From: Diaporthe sp. PMI_573
Taxonomy: Eukaryota; Ascomycota; Sordariomycetes; Diaporthales; Diaporthaceae
Length of the DNA stretch: 64,000 nt
Direction of reading: 5' to 3'
Assembly: GCA_021399435.1 (NCBI GenBank)
Contig: JAJTUP010000033.1
Location: 434,001-498,000 of the forward strand
The notes beneath the pieces are model-generated. The model ran no database searches. It had not been told where the DNA came from and was given only the letters and a program-made list of their open reading frames with translations. Made by a program: the position numbers and the translations under genes. Of the stretch, positions 24,772 to 34,950 are shown one piece after another. Position 1 is the first letter of the stretch. Each line of letters begins with the position of its first letter.

Positions 24772-25618
24772 GTGCGTCGGGCCTTTCCGCTCGGCTGTCT
24801 TCGCGCAACCAGCAAGGCAGGCGCACGGAATCCCCATCTCTTATCATGCTCTCCGTCCGAGACAATAATGATCATTGTCTGGTAGAAGCATTCAGGCCTG
24901 AAGAGGCGGCCCCCGCGAAACACGCCCTTGGCAATGCAAGGGCGACTCGGCCGAGTGGTCGGGTGTGACGGATAACACCTCCGGGCCCACAAGACCACCC
25001 GCTGGGGCTGGGACGGAAAACACCATTTGGCACAACATACTAGTAACCACAGCAGTACACCGGACTCCAGCTCACAAGTGGGGAGGTATATTCCACCGCT
25101 CTGTGAAGCAACAGTTTTCACCAGGTTATGTGTTGTTCTTGTCCTCCCATTCATTACTACCGAGTACCTGACCAGGCACTCCACTATGGACAAAAACAAA
25201 TATTGGCAGAGCCATACCACAAACGATCTCAGGGGTTCATGCAAGCGAAAAAGCACTGGCACCGAAGGTCAGCAACTTCTGCAACTGTGGCGTCAAGATC
25301 CTCTTGTCGTGCGCCTCTCATTGCCATCATGGCGGTGTGATGACTACGGGTGACCAGCTGTCAGGTTGAGCAGCGATCTCTAGTGGTATCACTTAGACGA
25401 GAAGGATGGCCCAACCGTGCGCAGTTTCAATCCATTGTGTTGCTAGCACGGAACCTTTGCCACCATCACCACCGTGACTGGTCCACAGGGAGCGAGCTGG
25501 TGTCCTCGCCATCGCGGGCTCTTCCATTTGATGCCGCGACGCGCCTGGCAGTGGCCCGACTTGAAGTCTCAGCGGAAGCTGTAGGCCGAGGTGTTGAATT
25601 TCCGGGCTGAGCCAGAGT

Positions 25619-26740
25619 TTAAGCTTGTGCAACCGCTCGGGGTGGGGGATGGCCGTTCGGGCCAGAAGCATGACGACGCTGGAGAGCTGGAGGAGGTTGA
25701 GTTTGGGCTAATGCTCGCCGCTCGGGCGTGACCCATCGGGAACTCGCGAGACCCGGCTGTTTGATATCGGATCTTCCTCTGATCGGAAAACTACCACCAG
25801 TGGGTCCACCAGGACGTGTTCCATTGGTGACGATGTCGCCCCGCGATAGATCTGGCATCGTTTTGGCGTTGTTCGTGGTCCGCTGGGTAGGCGGTGCGCC
25901 GTCTTCAGCTGGGGTGGATTTTCCAATCGGATCCGCAACTGCCGCCTGGGTGAGACTGAACGCCATTCTGCTTTGGAGAAACATGCTTCCTCTTGTTACC
26001 CTCCAAGATTTTCTCCATGATTTTGGCCATGCTGGCAAACTGAGATGTATAGATAGACTCACGCTCAGCTCGGTCGGTCGAGGAGGGGGGCATCCATGGT
26101 CTCAGTTGGGCTGACAGTCTCCATACGGGGCTCCAAGCCCAGTACTGCACGCTCGCGTTCGACCGCAGGCCGGCGAGCTGCGTCCTGCTCCAAAGCTTTT
26201 GCCTCGTTCGCAACCGCGGCCATCTGTTTCGGAGACTTCTCGGTCGGTACCACTTGTCTCAACTGATCACAATGAGCGAATATCTGAGAAAGGAACCGGG
26301 TGTTGCCCCTGCGCACTGGAGTTTGGAAAGTCAGTCTTCTGTCATCTTAATTTAGAAGCCAATGATGAAAAGGTGCTAAGAAACGCCAACTTACTTCCGG
26401 GGTTCATCAAGCTGACTTCGGCCTGACGAGCCCTCGCGAGGGCAACACAAAGCCGATTGGGGTCGTCGGTGAATTCCGTGGCACTGGAACGAACAAGATC
26501 CAAGAAAACGATATCAGCCTCACCACCCTGAACCGTGTCGATGGTCCGGGCCGCGAGGCGGGCTTCCACTCCCAGGCGTCCCTGGAACGCCTGGGGAAGG
26601 TTCCGGATGGCCTTCTTGTATTGCACGTACGCTTCTTTGTAGGGAGCAATGATGAGGATGGTCCCACGATCAGTCCTCCCGACCTGACGGAAGCTTGGGT
26701 CTTGAAGCAGCCCCATGACTCGATCCAGGACCCAGCAACC
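25619..26740 (-). pseudogene. C-terminal part of a UPF1-like SF1 helicase, apparently truncated
   Basis: The clearest part is an exon from 26740 to 26394, preceded by a good branch site and TGCAG acceptor. It encodes the end of a superfamily 1 helicase core: TILIIAPYKEAYVQYKKAI, then TIDTVQGGEADIVFLDLVRS (motif V) and DDPNRLCVALARARQAEVSL (motif VI). A GTAAGT donor at 26393 and a CCAG acceptor join it in frame to MRRGNTRFLSQIFAHCDQLR at about 26316, which runs to a stop at 26065. A second frame there (FASMAKIMEKILEGNKRKH) and a Pro-rich frame ending at 25619 also look protein-like. Frames switch near a run of six G (26087-26092), which suggests a frameshift or an unresolved intron. Helicase motifs I-IV are absent upstream. 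The piece may pair with the fragment at 27641-27991. Confidence 0.55.
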
Positions 26741-27640
26741 TGCAGCATCCGGAGTCAGCTGTCAAAGAACCAAGGAAGAAGCTTCATGCCAATACGGTGA
26801 GCAGCGGTCCAAAAGTTGGCCATAACCTGTCTCAAAACCTGCAGCCTGTGAAGTCTTTGTTGTGTAGGCTGAAAAATGGGGCATTTTTGTTCTTGAAGGG
26901 GTACCCTGATTCAGCCTCTCTGCATGCATAAGAGGTATTTATTGCGCATAGTTACAGATATCGTCCCGTTCATGACCGCGGAACCACATGAGTAACATCA
27001 ACCTGCTACTCGCATCAGTCAACCCCCGATTATAATACCATCCACCATTTGATATTGTTCCTACGCCGGCCCTTGTGCAATCCATCATGCGAACAGATGT
27101 TCATGCCCTCCTATATTACACATGCCTTGTAAATACTACATCCTAAATATTTTAAGTGGCATACATTCAGCCCACCTGATTTGGCTGAATTTGGCATCGT
27201 TCACAGAAGGGTAGTTCAAAGTTCCGAGGTTGGATGTGCTCACGTGAAGTAACGCTAGGAATTTTCTGGCCGCTCCGAGTGGTAAGGTCTGGCTACCTTA
27301 TTCTTTCCACTACCTAGGTAAGCTGATGATATATATACCGTCCCATACGATGAGAGATGACCGCTAGCTCGATGATGCCCGCTTATACATGGCTGCCGTA
27401 TAGACCAATGTATTGAGTTGGGAACTGAGTAGTAGATATAACAAGCATACTATGAAACTTTCTCATCTAAGTAACATGGATCGGAGGCAGAGCTGAACAC
27501 GACAGTCTTTCTCTAAGTAACTGTGACGGATTCTGTGGAATTGTGTATCGTGTTCGCGTTCTCAAATGACACTGGGTCCAATGTGGCAAACATTATACGT
27601 TCAAGAGCAAAAGGTAGACTCCACTCCAGATTGAAATTGA
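26741..27640. other. AT-richer gene-free segment between helicase fragments
   Basis: Two 60-base lines counted by hand (27001 and 27121) give about 45 and 37 percent GC, lower than the neighbouring exons appear. No open frame of note, except a ~37-codon minus-strand stretch near 26880-26760 ending in KLLPWFFDS with C/T third positions that may be an exon relic. One TACCTAGGTA palindrome lies at 27311-27320. The helicase core that should link the two flanking fragments is not here. Confidence 0.5.
27311..27320. other. TACCTAGGTA palindrome
   Basis: Third perfect copy of the ten-base palindrome, in the AT-richer segment. It is followed by AGCTGATGATATATATA. Confidence 0.4.
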
Positions 27641-27991
27641 CTAATAAACAAACATGCTACTGGACACGCTCAGCCTCTTCTCTTTTCCAGACTTGCTCAA
27701 TAGCATGAATTCACAAGTCTCGCCCTCCTTTGGGAAGCAACATTGGGACTGGTCGCCAGGGCGGGTCAGGAAAATCCAACCCGACTTTTCGATTCCTTGC
27801 CAGACGTTCGCGACCACCCTGAAGGCGATCTGTTTTTTGTTGAACGCATTGATATCCTTGCTTTCGTTCTGAAACTCGACCAAGGTGCCCTGGCTGTGGC
27901 GGCGGTGGTACTCGGCCGGGTTGTCGAACACGTACAACGGTGTGATTCGCCTAGACATTTTGGTTGACGGCGACCATACCCGGGCTCGCAT
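27641..27991 (-). pseudogene. Possible N-terminal fragment of a helicase-type gene
   Basis: An open frame of about 105-116 codons; an internal Met, 11 codons in, starts MSRRITPLYVFDNPAEYHRR. It has sensible protein composition: a beta-rich middle (KQIAFRVVANVWQ, SGWIFLTRPGD) and a PKEGETCEFMLLSK stretch that resembles the small beta-barrel region preceding the core of UPF1-like helicases. It ends at a stop where the AT-richer segment begins. I infer that it and the 25619-26740 piece derive from one gene that lost its ATPase core. It could instead be a small unrelated gene. Confidence 0.3.
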
Positions 27992-28466
27992 GCCGCGTTA
28001 GCAGAGGTAGTGGCGGACTTTGAATTGCTTGGGAAGACGGATCATGGAAAGTTCTTTGGTGGCTAGCAGCCCGACGCGTTGCCCGAGAAAGAGAAGAAGA
28101 CACAGTGCTGAGCCGAAAACTGTGGATGGCACATGCGGGGACCCAAACCAGACGCGTTCAAAAGACAAAAGTCTTCAGCCGAATTGATGAGAGAGTGTGT
28201 GTGTGGGCAGGAAGTTGTGAAAACCAACAGGACAAAGTCTGCAATTTTGGGGGCCTGCGTGAGTTGGGGCCGCTAAAGGAAGGAGCAACACAGGCAAGCG
28301 AGACGAGACGTGTGCTGCACATTCGCTTTTGGACCTGCACAAACAGCGGCCTCTTGTTCGATGGAGACAGGTGCGGCACGCCCAAAACAAAACAACCTCT
28401 GGGCTGCTGTTTACTTGCCAGAACCCAGTTCTCCCTATCCATGATTGTTTGCCTTTCATCTTCAGC
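27992..28466. other. Intergenic region
   Basis: Lies between the orphan protein gene at 28467 and the helicase-type fragment. Open frames on both strands overlap and look random. It probably contains the 3' part of the orphan gene's transcript: a possible intron ends near 28498-28490, so that gene may extend into this region. Confidence 0.4.
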
Positions 28467-29318
28467 TCAACTCGTTTCCTGAAATACCTGCATAAATATG
28501 CGCCAAGTAAGTAGCAAAAGTGGTTGAAACGACCTGACTTTCGCTATCACCTTCGCACCGTTTTCTTTGTTCATCTGCCGTTGAGGGCTCAACCCGAAAT
28601 TGACGAGGGGTTTTCCTTGCACTGTCCGTTGATCAGAGGATAAACTGGATCGATGTCCCCCGACAGATATGTCCTCATCCAGCTGAGTATCTTTCGGTAC
28701 GGCTTTGACGGCCTGCAGCCTTGCCCTCGTGGAAATGAATTTGCCTCCCAGCAAGTGCGCCTGTGCTTCCAAGTCATCTATTGAATAAAGCTGTTTCTTC
28801 GTGACTTTCGAATCCTTCGACGCTCGGATGTCATCAGCTTTCCTCTTCTTCCCCGATTTTGATGAAACATTTGTTTCGAATGGCGGGTTTTTGGATATCT
28901 CGGATCTCTTCCTGTCAATTTCGATCTCAAGCGTCATAAGAACGTCGACCATGGCTTTCAGCTGGGGAAAGCCTTTCACGTAGGTCTTTGGATTCACCAA
29001 TGACTTCTTGTGCGGTTGCTTGGCAGCAAGGTCCACAAGATCTAGTGCTGACAGGTACTTCAAAATTTTTCTGTTATCCTCTTGCGACCATCCTGTACCG
29101 CAGTTGCTTCCTTGAGCTGTACGCAAAAGCCGACCCAGCTCAGCAGCAAACACCGTTAAGAATAGGTCAGGAATCTTGGCATCCACGTGCCACCTTGGTT
29201 GGAATTCGTTGGCAATCTTGCGGGCGTGCCTCAGTTCTATCACTGAGATTCTTGATGTGCCCTTGCGAGACGCCACAGTCACGTCCATCACACGGTCGCG
29301 AAGACGTCTGACGGACAT
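28467..29318 (-). CDS. Hypothetical basic protein with NLS-like segment
   Basis: An open frame of 336 codons from 29477 to 28467. I take the internal ATG at 29318 (283 residues), because the upstream part overlaps the end of the SPOUT gene on the same strand and looks non-coding. The protein is lysine-rich with alternating charge. It has a helical first half (VIELRHARKIANEFQPRW, then DLFLTVFAAELGRLLRTAQG), a nuclear-localisation-like SGKKRKADDIRASKDSKVTKK stretch around residue 160, and a disordered C-terminus. Splice-like signals near 28540-28498 suggest that the last residues given by the plain frame may be intronic. I do not recognise a family. It may be an orphan nuclear protein of this lineage. 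Confidence 0.45.
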   Translation of the reverse strand: MSVRRLRDRVMDVTVASRKGTSRISVIELRHARKIANEFQPRWHVDAKIPDLFLTVFAAELGRLLRTAQGSNCGTGWSQEDNRKILKYLSALDLVDLAAKQPHKKSLVNPKTYVKGFPQLKAMVDVLMTLEIEIDRKRSEISKNPPFETNVSSKSGKKRKADDIRASKDSKVTKKQLYSIDDLEAQAHLLGGKFISTRARLQAVKAVPKDTQLDEDISVGGHRSSLSSDQRTVQGKPLVNFGLSPQRQMNKENGAKVIAKVRSFQPLLLLTWRIFMQVFQETS

Positions 29319-29461
29319 GCATTTGTACGCTTCACCCACAACGAGGCATACACCAGGTACTCTTTGGGATAATTGTCTGGAGAAAGACCCATTGCATGGA
29401 GGGCGGAGACGTGGTAGATTTCGTTGTGCTGCCTGTCCAATCATGATGCTATCGCATGTCT

Positions 29462-30779
29462 TCAACTGTCGTCCCACAGTCTCCTCAGAGCTGTCATCGA
29501 AATGAGGACCGCCTCATCCGTCCGGATGGTCCTGCTGCCTTGATTCGGCAAGACGTTGACCCAGTGGTCGAACAGCTCCTTCGTCCGGCCTCCACTGATA
29601 CCCATTCCACCCAGCTCCGGATCGTTCATAGAGGCGTACTCTAGGCCTCTCGGCCCGCCAAACACTATCAGAAGGTGATTGAATGTCTGCCTCTTGAAGG
29701 GAGGAAATGCCTTGTTCACGGGCGTTCCTCGCTCAGATGTGCCTAAACTCATGTCGTACCCGCCCTCGAACTGGCTCTCTGTGAAAACCGCTGAAAGCGA
29801 ACTCGCATTTCGGACAGAATATCCCCAGTAGTAACCTGCCTCCGTGCGTGGAGTTTGTGGATGCACTGGCTCTGGGTCCTTCAGCGATTGGTCGGGGAAT
29901 TGCAAAGTTACACGGGTGTTCGGAGGGATCTCTTCGGAGATGGTCACAGGCCTCTGCAGTCCGATATCCACGGATGTTCTGCGCCCTGGTTAGATGTGAT
30001 GTATCTAAAGGCCGAGGTGGCTTGCTTACCCTTTTCCGCCCTCCGGACGTCCTCTGACCGTGAATCCTTCCCGAAATGGCAGCCACTCATCCTTGTGAGG
30101 ATGATGCGGCATGTCAAGACTGGGCAGTAGACCAGCCCTGGCCAAGTTGTCGTGCAGCGGGAACAATGCTTTGCGCATGAAAGGGGGCGTCTCCAGATAA
30201 CCGAGGACATGTGCGATAAAGTGACACGGATCAATATCGCCGGTGTACCTGTCCTTGTCAACAGCTCGTGGCCGAGATTCACTTGGGCTGTCATCGTAGA
30301 CAACGACCTCGTCCACGCAGAAGACAGCCAAGGCCCTGGCAATGCGGCCGGTGGTTGTTATTCTTTGGTCTCCGGTTTTCAAGCTGATTCGAGTCAACCC
30401 ATATTCAACACGTGGAGTCGACATGGCAAAGGTGTCCAATTACTCTGTAATGATGCTGCCAGGCACGGCGATTGACACGGTGAAGTCACGGCCGCCTGTT
30501 GGCTGGAATCTAGCCGATGGCTTGAAGGTGCTTGTGATGACATCTTCGCCATCATCGTCAGTTCTCCTCCTCTGCGAGCAGCCAGTCAGTACGGCATCCA
30601 TCAAACAGGGGACGCTCTGTGTCAAGACTGGAAATTGGGTCGGGCGGTTTTAGTGAGAGGGCGAGACCGGCTTCCACTTCGGGCAGGGGTTGCTAGTGAG
30701 ATATTTCATCGCCGAGTGGGAATACTGGCAAAGAGAAGGCGAAACCAACCTTTGCCCTGTGATCTGCCGAATAAGACAT
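29462..30779 (-). CDS. SPOUT-superfamily RNA methyltransferase (C9orf114/SPOUT1-like)
   Basis: Four exons: 30779-30750, 30616-30444, 30383-30030 and 29978-29462, giving 357 residues. Introns are 133, 60 and 51 bases, and all phases agree. The first acceptor was chosen because the stronger-looking TTTCCAG eight bases earlier breaks the frame. The ATG at 30601 is an alternative start. After a short disordered leader, GGRDFTVSIAVPGSII and GRIARALAVFCVDEVVVYDD mark the first SPOUT strands. The C-terminal half has the deep trefoil-knot SAM site (NHLLIVFGGPRGLEYASMND, then VLPNQGSRTIRTDEAVLIS). A short insertion between the strands matches the OB-like domain of the family. Relatives are nuclear or nucleolar putative RNA methyltransferases, and the human one also associates with kinetochores. 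Divergent from the thioredoxin gene with a 344-base shared upstream region. Confidence 0.9.
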
Positions 30780-31123
30780 GATCAAATGATGGAACGAAAC
30801 CTAACAAAACTGTCGGCACCGGCGAGAGCGTTGAGTGACGGCTGGTTACGTTTGGAATGAAAACCTGCAATAATTCCCGATAAGAAATTCTGCCCCTTTA
30901 TCGCTGTCCGCCTTCCCTTTCTGCCACCCAGGTCCCCACCCCTACGGACCCAGACCGACCGAGGCTTAAACACCTAGTCTACTACTGTGTACCTGGCTGA
31001 CTGGCCAGCAACGCGGGCAGTCCGGCTAGATGAAGCACGCCCCGTTGTCCAACAGCGTGCGAGCTCCCATCCAACTTTCGTCTTCGACGTTAAACCCACG
31101 CTCGGGGAAACCTATCAGCAAAT
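30780..31123. promoter_or_regulatory. Shared divergent promoter region
   Basis: The 344 bases between the start codons of the SPOUT methyltransferase (minus) and the thioredoxin (plus) must hold both promoters and 5' leaders. No clear TATA box is visible. A CCCTTTATCGCTG tract and C/T-rich stretches lie near the middle. Confidence 0.5.
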
Positions 31124-31903
31124 ATGGCTGTCCACGTCGGATCCTCGTCCGAATGGCGACAAATCCTGCAGTCCACCATCGTGGTGGCCGACTGTGAGTG
31201 TGCTGTCATGCCCCAGCCGGTCCCTCAGCTCTTGAACTGACAATCGCCTCCATCCAGTCTACGCCGATTGGTGTGGCCCCTGCAAAATGATCGCACCTAC
31301 ATTTGAGTCCCTTGCAACCAAATTCTCCAAGCCCAAGCGCATCGCATTTGCCAAGGTCAACGTGGACAACCACAAGGACATCGCCTCGCAATATGGCGTG
31401 CGAGCAATGCCTACCTTCATGATCTTCAAGAATGGGCAAGCTATCGATACCATACAGGGAGCAAACCCGCCTGCCCTGACAGCCGCGGTAGAGAAGGCCG
31501 TCAAGCTGGGAGGTCCCACGGCTGGGGCCGGGTTCAGTGCGCCAGGGCGTACTCTTGGGGCCAGTGGCCCCGCCGCGCAGTCCCGGGGATCGCTTCGACG
31601 GCCGATCAAATGGGACCTGAACAACTTTCTGAACGCGATTATCAACTTCTTCGGGTTGTATCTGGTCTCATTGTTCTCGGTGAGTGAGGAGTCCGGCCCT
31701 GAAAGGTTGTCCGCAGGGGAGTTTCATGCTGACAGCCGCGACCACAGTTTGACCCATACAAAGCCGCCGAGACCTCCAGATACAACGTACACAATCCTGT
31801 TGCACCTGCGACTACCTCCACCGGTTCCGCGCCCGGTGGTGGCGTAAAGAAACCAGCTCCCAAGGCCACATTCCGGACTTTAGCCGATCTTGGTGGTGAT
31901 TAG
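31124..31903 (+). CDS. Thioredoxin-domain protein with C-terminal extension
   Basis: Three exons: 31124-31193, 31258-31679 and 31748-31903. Both introns start GTGAGT, and the product has 215 residues. Residues 1-105 are a canonical thioredoxin fold: [20 protein letters not shown] with the redox pair Cys29-Cys32, a KVNVDNHKDIASQYGVRAMP segment with the cis-proline, and MIFKNGQ. After a Gly/Ala/Pro linker, residues ~144-164 (around NAIINFFGLYLVSLF) form a hydrophobic or amphipathic helix, followed by a ~50-residue Pro/Ala/Lys tail. Plain thioredoxins are about 105-110 residues, so this is an extended type, probably membrane- or complex-associated. It should reduce disulfides on partner proteins using thioredoxin reductase or serve as an adaptor. 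The partner is unknown. Confidence 0.92.
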
Positions 31904-32316
31904 ATGAGATGACAGGTCACTACAGTAGCAGTCATGGCAGTTTGTGGCGTGGTCGACACGAGCGGAGCACGTTCTTGGGTTTTGGTGACATGGGCGTTTT
32001 GGGAGGGCCACATGCCGACAGGCAGTGCAAATTGATTAGAGAAAGCTTGTCTTTGCAGATAACGGAAGTACTGTAGAATGGACATCGAGTATCCCATCAC
32101 CGGTCGGTGGGCCAAATGCGTGCATGATTAATGGCCACCCGGCGGGTGGGGAGCCCCAACCGCGTCATGGCACGTCTCCCGCGCTGCGGCGGCAAAAGCT
32201 ACTTCGAGCACCGCACCGCATATTTGAAATTTGGGGCTTCCGGTTGGACCATCTACCCTGCGTTAACTTTTTTCTCCTTCTTCTTCCAACTTTCTCAACG
32301 CCACAATTTTGTCGCC
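31904..32316. other. Intergenic region and likely 5' leader of the Rsm22 gene
   Basis: About 410 bases between two plus-strand genes. The Rsm22 frame stays open back to 32131, but the part before 32317 reads as a leader with T-rich tracts. No other feature was seen. Confidence 0.5.
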
Positions 32317-34950
32317 ATGCTTGCTGCCAGGAGGCTGCAAAATGCTTGCCCGTCATGTACGGCTCAAATTTTGAAGCTCTATGTGCACTCGACTGCAGAG
32401 ATTAGTCCTGCCGTAGCTCCAAACTCACGACACACCATCTCGAGAAGCAGGTTCCGGGGCCGGAGGCAAAATGCACGATTCTTATCGACGACGTCAGGAA
32501 AACTTCAGCATGGACGCGCCGAAGATGCAGCCGAGGGTCAGACATCACGCCAGGTCCCAGACGAGCTCGTAGAACCATCGAAAGCGGCACGGTTACCACC
32601 AGACCAAGATCCCGAAACGGTGGTCCGACAAGCGAAGCGCATGTTTCGCGACACCCTCCCGAAGGGCTACTTGTCCGACGAAGAATACACAGTGTACGAG
32701 AGACTTTATGGAGCTCCGTTGCGCCGGACAAGACCAGAAGATGTCGGGTTTGGGTCCTTTGGCGAATTCGAGCAGAGAGATGCAATTGGTTTGACAAAGA
32801 ACGCACTACTTCGAGAGACTCAGCATGGCAGGCTGGAAGAGGTGGAATACACATCGCAGTCTGTTCCCAGGCTTGACGCTGGTGAAGAAGAAGCAGCGGC
32901 AATCGCAGAGGAGCTGTTTACAGCGCAACCACCGAGTGATGCGCAACTTGAGTACATTGAGGCCAATGCCAGCAACCAGCGCGAGTACGATGCCCTCCTA
33001 CAGCTCCAACGGGACTTCGAAGCAGCTAGAGTAGTTGCCGTGCAAGACGCGGTGGCGGCAGCGACGCAAGCAGCGGCAATTGAGGCGCAACTGGGAGAGG
33101 AAGATATCGAAGAGGAATACGAGGACGAGGAGGAGGGGGAGGAAGAAGATCCTGATGACACAGAACCAGATGCTCAACTCCTGGATTGGTATCCAGGCCA
33201 GGAGGGCCCGCGCCAACACAAGTACACCATGGAGGGCCAGTTCAGAACATCACCAAGCACGCTACAGCTGCCAAGTGTGGATTTTGTTGAACCGATTACG
33301 GAACTGCTAAGACGGACAGACACAAAGCACATCAGAGCTACGGCTGAGAAGCATTTCGGTGGCCCCGGTCTCCCACACTCGCCAGCCACGCCTCGGTCTG
33401 GCAGGAACTTACCGCAGAAGGGCCTGGGCATGGAGGCAGGGCACCACAGGATGTCAGAGATTGATGCAGACGCCTTCATCGCCACGGCATTGCCTGGAAT
33501 CTACGCATCCGTTACCAGCACTCTGGTCGAGGTGCGCAAGAGGCTTGGCCCAGAATGGTTGCGCGGCCTTCTGGACCGGAAAGACGCCGACGGCGAAGGG
33601 CCCCGCGTGCTTGACGCTGGTGCTGGTGGTGCTGGACTGGCAGCCTGGCAGAATGTGCTGCAGGCAGAGTGGGATACCTTGCGCAACATCGACGCGGAGA
33701 CCGTAGAGGCAGACCCGGCACCGTCAGGGAAGAAAACAGTCATTGTTGGGTCGAATCAACTGCGACATCGCATATCACGATTCCTCGAAAACACTCAGTT
33801 CTTGCCTCGACTGCCGAACTACACGCACTCGGTAGAGAACATGGAGAAACAACTTGATGCTCCTGAGGTCCCACAAAAACGGAAGGTGTACGATGTTATC
33901 ATTGCCACGCATCTCCTGATGCCCCTTGAGAAGGAATATAGGCGGAGAGACATCCTCGACAACCTTTGGTCGCTGTTGTCACCCGAAGGTGGTGTTTTAA
34001 TTATGCTTGAGAAAGGTCATCCAAGGGGCTTCGAGGTTATCGCAGATGTGCGCGACAGGCTTGTGGGGGAGTTCATCGTCCCACCTACACCTGGAGGTGC
34101 GCCGGAAGCCATCGAGCAGGATGTAGAACGGATCCGTGAGCCTGGAATGATCGTCGCGCCGTGTACGAACCACTCCAAGTGCCCAATGTACTTGAGTCCA
34201 GGCCTTAGTCCCGGACGGAAGGACTTCTGCCACTTCAGCCAGCGGTTCATCCGTCCTCCATTTCTTCAAAGGATCCTAGAGGCAAAGCATCGCAACCACG
34301 AGGACATCAACTTCAGCTACATTGCAGTGCGCCGCGGTATGCCCGCTTCAAACCCCACACTGACAGAGGCGTCCTCATCTACGGTTGAAGACAGCTCTGA
34401 GCCGGTCGGCATGAAGCCGATCCTTCAGGGTGTGGGGGCCACAACACAGGCCTTTGCTGGCTATGAGGGTGTGGCATCAGACAGCCCAGACCGCCCTCAC
34501 CCTCTCTCCCTTCCACGTAACATCCTCCCACCGCTCAAGCGCAAGGGCCATGTCACTCTCGACCTTTGCACGCCAGCAGGCACAATCGAGCGGTGGACCG
34601 TGCCGCGAAGCTTCAGCAAACAAGCGTACCACGACGCGCGTAAGGCAAGATGGGGCGATCTATGGGCACTGGGCGCCAAGACCCGTGTGCGACGTAGCGT
34701 GCGACTCGGTAGAGGCATCGCCGAAGGCGAGGTCATACCCCAGGATGGTGGCGTTAGGGCTACCAGGGCTGTTGCGAGCGGGAAGAAAGGGCGCCCCAAG
34801 GTGGTGGACCTGGACTATGACGGCAAGGGCGTCTTGTCGGGCAGGCCTAGGGGTCTTGTTGGGCAGAGGCCGGAGAGGAGGACAAAGAGCGGCAGGAAAC
34901 CGCCCAGACCCAGGAACTTCCTGAAGGACCTGGAAGAGGACGAGGATTGA
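32317..34950 (+). CDS. RSM22: Rsm22/METTL17-family mitochondrial ribosome assembly protein
   Basis: Single-exon gene of 877 residues, starting at ATG 32317 in a good context (GCCATGC). The start MLAARRLQNACPSC opens an Arg-rich presequence, and an RFLSTTSGK stretch fits mitochondrial import. The N-terminal ~260 residues are charged, and an acidic run of Glu/Asp lies at ~263-282. The family core begins near residue 370 (HHRMSEIDADAFIATALPGI). It includes the methyltransferase-like motif RVLDAGAGGAGLAAW (~430), YDVIIATHLLMPLEKEYRRR and LLSPEGGVLIMLEKGHPRGF. Further on come APCTNHSKCPMYL and GRKDFCHFSQRF, the cysteine-bearing region that binds an iron-sulfur cluster in METTL17. The C-terminus is basic. 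Relatives bind the mitochondrial small subunit and are needed for its assembly. Larger than many homologues because of the N-terminal extension. Confidence 0.92.
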   Translation: MLAARRLQNACPSCTAQILKLYVHSTAEISPAVAPNSRHTISRSRFRGRRQNARFLSTTSGKLQHGRAEDAAEGQTSRQVPDELVEPSKAARLPPDQDPETVVRQAKRMFRDTLPKGYLSDEEYTVYERLYGAPLRRTRPEDVGFGSFGEFEQRDAIGLTKNALLRETQHGRLEEVEYTSQSVPRLDAGEEEAAAIAEELFTAQPPSDAQLEYIEANASNQREYDALLQLQRDFEAARVVAVQDAVAAATQAAAIEAQLGEEDIEEEYEDEEEGEEEDPDDTEPDAQLLDWYPGQEGPRQHKYTMEGQFRTSPSTLQLPSVDFVEPITELLRRTDTKHIRATAEKHFGGPGLPHSPATPRSGRNLPQKGLGMEAGHHRMSEIDADAFIATALPGIYASVTSTLVEVRKRLGPEWLRGLLDRKDADGEGPRVLDAGAGGAGLAAWQNVLQAEWDTLRNIDAETVEADPAPSGKKTVIVGSNQLRHRISRFLENTQFLPRLPNYTHSVENMEKQLDAPEVPQKRKVYDVIIATHLLMPLEKEYRRRDILDNLWSLLSPEGGVLIMLEKGHPRGFEVIADVRDRLVGEFIVPPTPGGAPEAIEQDVERIREPGMIVAPCTNHSKCPMYLSPGLSPGRKDFCHFSQRFIRPPFLQRILEAKHRNHEDINFSYIAVRRGMPASNPTLTEASSSTVEDSSEPVGMKPILQGVGATTQAFAGYEGVASDSPDRPHPLSLPRNILPPLKRKGHVTLDLCTPAGTIERWTVPRSFSKQAYHDARKARWGDLWALGAKTRVRRSVRLGRGIAEGEVIPQDGGVRATRAVASGKKGRPKVVDLDYDGKGVLSGRPRGLVGQRPERRTKSGRKPPRPRNFLKDLEEDED

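Larger units (their letters stand above)
22109..25618. other. Region without a firm gene
   Basis: Upstream flank of the cry-DASH gene and beyond. It contains a short GCTC tetramer run near 22720, an AGCTTTGG octamer array at 23765, a CAGCCCTT cluster at 24334-24381 and one coding-like patch at 24556-24771. All other open frames overlap one another and look random, including the 227-codon minus-strand frame 25262-24579. Confidence 0.45.

Noticed and set aside
24579..25262. 227-codon minus-strand frame
   Set aside because: No recognisable domain. Overlaps the coding-like patch on the plus strand and appears to be chance.
26741..27640. Repeat-induced point mutation of the AT-richer gap
   Set aside because: AT content is raised, but dinucleotide indices were not calculated and no repeat partner is visible, so it is kept only as one hypothesis.
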